Shown piece after piece: positions 14,914-17,384 of a stretch of DNA of 17,384 nt. Origin of the DNA: an uncultured Clostridia bacterium (lineage in GTDB: Bacteria > Bacillota > Clostridia > Christensenellales > UBA1242). A model generated the notes under the pieces. That model did no database searches and had not been told where the DNA came from. It saw nothing but the letters and a program-made list of their open reading frames with translations. Numbering within the stretch: position 1 is the stretch's first letter; each line of letters begins with the position of its first letter. Where the stretch lies: NCBI GenBank assembly GCA_948439925.1, contig CAOJNR010000002.1:1-17384 (forward strand), given 5' to 3'. Both the position numbers and the translations under genes were made by a program.

Positions 14914-14988
14914 GACAAAGTGTTCATGTTTTATTTCAAACAGCGGACCACCCGAAGTCCATTTACTAATCGAATTTAAAACTTTGTC
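14914..14988 (-). promoter_or_regulatory. Structured leader RNA of rplS (possible L19 autoregulatory element)
   Basis: In the 123-base gap before rplS, an eight-pair perfect stem ACTTTGTC (14981-14988) with GACAAAGT (14914-14921) encloses a second hairpin, GGAC (14945-14948) with GTCC (14957-14960). The structure ends about 27 bases before the rplS ATG, close to the ribosome site. Ribosomal protein leaders that bind their own product are known upstream of rplS in low-GC Gram-positives. Whether this matches that family needs a covariance search; the fold itself is seen directly. Confidence 0.5.
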
Positions 14989-15010
14989 TTGTTCGGATGA
15001 TTAAGAAAAT

Positions 15011-15193
15011 TTAACCTCTTTTTCTAGCTCTTTTTCTTGCAGCTTCACGCTTCTTTTTCTTAGCAACGCTTGGCTTATCATAAGCTTCTTTTCTTCTGAT
15101 ATCGCCGATAATACCGTCTTTCTGGCATTTTCTCTTAAATCTTTTAAGCGCGCTTTCAAGTGTTTCATTTTCGCCCACTTTGATAGTTGTCAA
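15011..15193 (-). CDS. rpsU: 30S ribosomal protein S21
   Basis: 60-residue basic ribosomal protein of the 30S platform, near the anti-Shine-Dalgarno region. It has the S21 pattern KVGENETLESALKRFKRKCQKDGI, then RRKEAYDKPS and a lysine/arginine-rich tail. The start is TTG at 15193: there is no ATG in the conserved N-terminal position, and AAGGTGGTGA lies six bases upstream. Transcribed from the promoter at 15230-15259, probably together with rplS. Confidence 0.95.
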   Translation of the reverse strand: MTTIKVGENETLESALKRFKRKCQKDGIIGDIRRKEAYDKPSVAKKKKREAARKRARKRG

Positions 15194-15229
15194 ACCTTCT
15201 CACCACCTTCTAATTTCAAATTCTAGGAT

Positions 15230-15259
15230 ATTTTATCACAATTATATCCCACTTGTCAA
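15230..15259 (-). promoter_or_regulatory. Promoter of rpsU-rplS
   Basis: Minus-strand perfect TTGACA (15254-15259), 18-base spacer, TAAAAT (15230-15235) with TG one base before it. It is strong by sequence, as expected for ribosomal protein genes, and starts just after the mtaB stop. Confidence 0.8.
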
Positions 15260-15267
15260 GCATTAAA

Positions 15268-16506
15268 TCAAACAATTTTGCAAAGTGCGCCTTCCATATA
15301 AGGCTTTTTGATTTTGACATCAACAATTTGGTTGGTCAAATCAACTTTTGATGATATGTAGCACTTAATATAGTTCTCAGTGTAGCCAACATAAAACTCC
15401 CCTTGCTTTTCTTCCACCAAAACTTTTCCATGTTTGTTTTTTTGAATAAATTTAAGATTCAATTCTTTTTTCATTTCATTCAGCACTTCAAAGCGCTTTT
15501 GTTTAACTTCTGGCGCAAGGTCTTTCATGCACGAAGCAACCGTTCCCTCACGTTTTGAATATTGAAAAATATGAAGTGAAGCAAATTCAACCTTTTCAAT
15601 AAAAGCTTTGGTTTCTTCAAACTCAGCATCAGTTTCGCCAGGAAAGCCAACTATAACATCTGTTGTTATGCTTGCAAGAGGAAAATATTTTCTTATAAGT
15701 TTGACCGCGCTTTCAAATTCAGCACTCGTGTAATGCCTATTCATTCTTTTCAGCACGCTATCGCTTCCGCTTTGAAGAGATAGGTGAAAATGCGGACAGA
15801 AATTTTGAAGTTGACTAAGCCCAACCACAAAATCCTCGTTCGTTATGCTCTCTTCAAGCGAACTAAGCCTAACTCTCTTTCCCAATTTATCAAGTTCTTC
15901 AATCACTTTATATAGGCTTGGCACACCATCTATTTTATAGTCTGTCACATTGATTCCCGTCAGCACAATTTCATGTATGCTTTCAGGCAACTGCGAAGCC
16001 TCGTTAATTATGCTCACAATTCCCCTTGACCGACTGCGACCGCGAAGATAAGGTATCAAACAGTAAGAACAAAAATTGTTGCATCCGTCCTGAATTTTTA
16101 TGTATGCGCGCGTGCGCGAAGCCTGAGCAATCATTGTGTCCTCATAACGAAGAGGAACTGGCGCAGGTTTTTTGGCTTTACTTAAAATATTGTTTGCAAT
16201 TTTCATCTTCTTTGCAACACCGCCAACAAACTGAACACCCTTTTCTTTAAAACTTTGAGGATTATGCTGACTTGCACAACCACAAACCATAACTCTCGCG
16301 TTTGGATTAAACTTTTTGCACCTTGCAATCATCTGCCTTGACTTTTTCTCTGCCTCCGATGTCACAGCGCAAGTGTTAATTATGTATAAATCAGCCTTAC
16401 TCAAAGTGTCAAAAACATTGTGACCGCTGAGTTTCAAATTGTAAACTATCGCGTCACTTTCATATTTATTCACCTTGCATCCAAGCGTCATAACACATAT
16501 ATCCAT
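15268..16506 (-). CDS. mtaB: tRNA t6A37 methylthiotransferase MtaB
   Basis: 412-residue radical SAM methylthiotransferase that converts t6A to ms2t6A at position 37 of tRNAs reading ANN codons. The N-terminal MTTase domain has LGCKVNKYES, INTCAVT and VCGCASQ, whose three Cys bind the auxiliary iron-sulfur cluster. The radical SAM core has CNNFCSYC. TRAM-like C-terminal sequence (about 345-412) follows. LGCKVN with NTCAVT separates MtaB from MiaB and RimO. AAAGGATAAAG precedes the ATG. It lies upstream of rpsU, which has its own promoter; all three genes in this block serve translation. Confidence 0.92.
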   Translation of the reverse strand: MDICVMTLGCKVNKYESDAIVYNLKLSGHNVFDTLSKADLYIINTCAVTSEAEKKSRQMIARCKKFNPNARVMVCGCASQHNPQSFKEKGVQFVGGVAKKMKIANNILSKAKKPAPVPLRYEDTMIAQASRTRAYIKIQDGCNNFCSYCLIPYLRGRSRSRGIVSIINEASQLPESIHEIVLTGINVTDYKIDGVPSLYKVIEELDKLGKRVRLSSLEESITNEDFVVGLSQLQNFCPHFHLSLQSGSDSVLKRMNRHYTSAEFESAVKLIRKYFPLASITTDVIVGFPGETDAEFEETKAFIEKVEFASLHIFQYSKREGTVASCMKDLAPEVKQKRFEVLNEMKKELNLKFIQKNKHGKVLVEEKQGEFYVGYTENYIKCYISSKVDLTNQIVDVKIKKPYMEGALCKIV

Positions 16507-16529
16507 TTCTTTATCCTTTGCCCAAGATA

Positions 16530-16558
16530 AGTATACATATTATGACAAATTAAAGCAA
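16530..16558 (-). promoter_or_regulatory. Possible mtaB promoter
   Basis: Minus-strand TATACT (16530-16535) with a weak TTGCTT (16553-16558) at 17 bases. The -35 matches only in its TTG. Confidence 0.35.
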
Positions 16559-16592
16559 TGCTTTTTAAAAAGTTTTATTAAAAATTTAAAAC

Positions 16593-16617
16593 AAAAAAAA
16601 CACTTTTTATGTGTTTT
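16593..16617 (-). terminator. Terminator of the Spo0A-domain gene
   Basis: Arms AAAACAC (16597-16603) and GTGTTTT (16611-16617), loop of seven, with an A8 run (16593-16600) that is a T run on the minus strand and partly overlaps the stem. It lies about 30 bases past the stop at 16650. Confidence 0.65.
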
Positions 16618-16649
16618 AAATTTTGTTGTTGACAAATTTATGGAATTAA

Positions 16650-17051
16650 TTAATATCCCATTCTTCTCAATTCGAAATCTCTTGCAAGACAACTCATTCT
16701 TTCAGATAGAAGCGAAATCAGTTCGCTGATTGTTGGCTTATAGTCATTGTCATAGTAGTTAATCTTAAACATTCTGTTAAGTGTAGAAATAGTTCCTCTG
16801 GCACATGAAACTTCAATGGCATGACGAATAGCGCGCTCAACAATAGAAACGCTTACCTCATACTTTTCGGCAATCATAGGATAAAGTCTTTTTGTCACCC
16901 CTCTTTTATATCTTGGATCTCTGGCAATATAAAGAATTGCATCTCTCATATATTTAAATCCTTGCAAATTTGCTGGAACGCCAATCTCTAATAAACAGTT
17001 GGTGGCCTTTTCTTTAATGTAGCTTTCACATTCTTCTGACATTAACATCAT
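16650..17051 (-). CDS. Stand-alone Spo0A C-terminal-domain transcription factor
   Basis: 133-residue protein that is almost entirely a Spo0A C-terminal DNA-binding (sigma factor/effector) domain. Visible landmarks are LLEIGVPANLQGFKYMRDAILYI, LYPMIAEKYEVS and VERAIRHAIEVSCARG, the recognition-helix region, followed by a Spo0A-like PTISELISLLSERM tail. Full Spo0A is about 260 residues with an N-terminal receiver domain; here there is no receiver, no phosphorylatable aspartate, and no trace of one upstream. Without it the protein cannot be switched by the usual phosphorelay, so it may act constitutively, compete with Spo0A, or be controlled by its own level. Start: GGGGAG is eight bases before ATG 17051; the next ATG at 17048 is possible. 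Two 0A-box-like sites lie upstream (17175, 17215). Confidence 0.85.
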   Translation of the reverse strand: MMLMSEECESYIKEKATNCLLEIGVPANLQGFKYMRDAILYIARDPRYKRGVTKRLYPMIAEKYEVSVSIVERAIRHAIEVSCARGTISTLNRMFKINYYDNDYKPTISELISLLSERMSCLARDFELRRMGY

Positions 17052-17084
17052 AATTTTTTCTCCCCTTTTGTAATATCTGCACTA

Positions 17085-17113
17085 ATTATAGCCTATTTTG
17101 TAGAAATTTCCAA
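17085..17113 (-). promoter_or_regulatory. Promoter of the Spo0A-domain gene
   Basis: Minus-strand TTGGAA (17108-17113), 17-base spacer, perfect TATAAT (17085-17090). The predicted start is near 17078, 26 bases before the ATG. Confidence 0.65.
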
Positions 17114-17139
17114 ACGTTTTGGTGTATTTTTGTAAAATA

Positions 17140-17159
17140 TTTGTAAAAATTTTTACAAA
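17140..17159. promoter_or_regulatory. Perfect 20-base palindrome upstream of the promoter
   Basis: TTTGTAAAAA followed by its exact complement TTTTTACAAA, centred about 70 bases upstream of the predicted start of the Spo0A-domain gene. A further half site TTTTGTAAAA lies at 17128-17137. The inner 18 bases match the Rex consensus TTGTTAA-N4-TTAACAA at all but one symmetric pair of positions, but an AT-rich palindrome could also bind other regulators. Confidence 0.45.
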
Positions 17160-17174
17160 AATAAATATAGGAAA

Positions 17175-17181
17175 TGTCGAA
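17175..17181 (+). promoter_or_regulatory. 0A-box-like site 1
   Basis: TGTCGAA, a perfect match to the Spo0A box consensus, about 100 bases upstream of the predicted start of the Spo0A-domain gene. A single 7-mer is expected by chance about twice in a window this size, so position and pairing matter more than the match. Confidence 0.45.
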
Positions 17182-17214
17182 AAACAATACTTTTTATCTT
17201 TAAATTTAAAGATA

Positions 17215-17221
17215 TGTCGAT
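17215..17221 (+). promoter_or_regulatory. 0A-box-like site 2
   Basis: TGTCGAT, six of seven to the 0A box, in the same orientation as site 1 and exactly 40 bases from it, close to four helical turns. Both sites share the core ATGTCGA. Confidence 0.4.
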
Positions 17222-17283
17222 AAATATAGAGCAGGCTTTAATTTATAAAAACTAAAATAAATAAAAACACAATTTTACAATCA

Positions 17284-17312
17284 AAAAAAGAGAGCATCTT
17301 TCACTCTCTTTT
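17284..17312 (-). terminator. Terminator of the gene at the right edge
   Basis: Stem GAGAG (17290-17294) and CTCTC (17304-17308), extended by A4/T4, loop of nine, with a T run on the minus strand. It starts two bases after the stop codon at 17314-17316. Between this terminator and 17052 (about 230 bases) there is only the regulatory region described above. Confidence 0.75.
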
Positions 17313-17313
17313 C

Positions 17314-17384
17314 TCACATTTCTTGATTTTTCATTGCTTGTAAAACAAGCGTAGCCTTGTCAAACATTCTTTTTAAGCCTGTGT
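17314..17384 (-). CDS. 3' end of a minus-strand gene cut by the right edge
   Basis: An open frame enters from the right and ends at TGA (17316-17314) just before a terminator. The visible residues are TGLKRMFDKATLVL and then QAMKNQEM. There is too little sequence to name a family. The frame is supported mainly by the adjacent terminator; other frames across this stretch also stop nearby, so it is provisional. Confidence 0.45.
   Translation of the reverse strand, partial: TGLKRMFDKATLVLQAMKNQEM

Overview
The window looks like chromosomal DNA of a low-GC, spore-forming-lineage Firmicute of the Clostridia type. Nearly all genes have Gram-positive AGGAG-type ribosome binding sites and sigma-A-like promoters. 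Three genes point to a sporulation ancestry: a SipL-like SPOCS/LysM protein, Veg, and a Spo0A C-terminal-domain protein. TGA is used as a stop, so this is not a mollicute. I cannot name the species.

Layout, left to right. (1) 1-265: promoter and ribosome binding site of a minus-strand gene that begins just outside the left edge, then the terminator of the next gene. (2) 269-2133: sipL-like gene (-) diverging from veg (+). (3) 2258-8725: a minus-strand housekeeping run read rpoZ, priA, def, fmt, rlmN, rsgA, rpe. It covers RNA polymerase omega, replication restart, N-terminal formyl/deformyl processing, 23S/tRNA A2-methylation, 30S maturation and pentose phosphates. It resembles the classic Firmicute priA cluster but lacks rsmB, stp/prkC, gmk and coaBC. 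(4) 8873-10311: an AT-rich plus-strand island of two tandem paralogous 223-residue proteins of unknown family; the first has its frame broken at an A8 tract. (5) 10315-12969: ppdK (-). (6) 13174-14419: a small two-helix membrane protein (-) whose promoter spacer contains a C9 tract, a 380-base gap with strong RNA hairpins, and an unknown 189-residue protein (-). (7) 14504-16506: rplS with a structured leader, rpsU and mtaB (all -), a translation-related group. (8) 16593-17221: a stand-alone Spo0A DNA-binding-domain protein (-) with a palindrome and two 0A-box-like sites upstream. (9) 17284-17384: terminator and 3' end of another minus-strand gene.

The most unusual signal is repeated use of homopolymer tracts where slippage would matter. 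There is a G8 tract inside the -35/-10 spacer of the promoter at 33-62 and a C9 tract inside the spacer of the promoter at 13539-13565. There is also an A8 tract at which loss of one base would restore a 223-residue reading frame that matches its paralogue in length. Together these suggest slipped-strand phase variation. That is inference: tract-length errors in the assembly are the main alternative. No tRNA, rRNA, CRISPR array, transposase or phage gene is visible.
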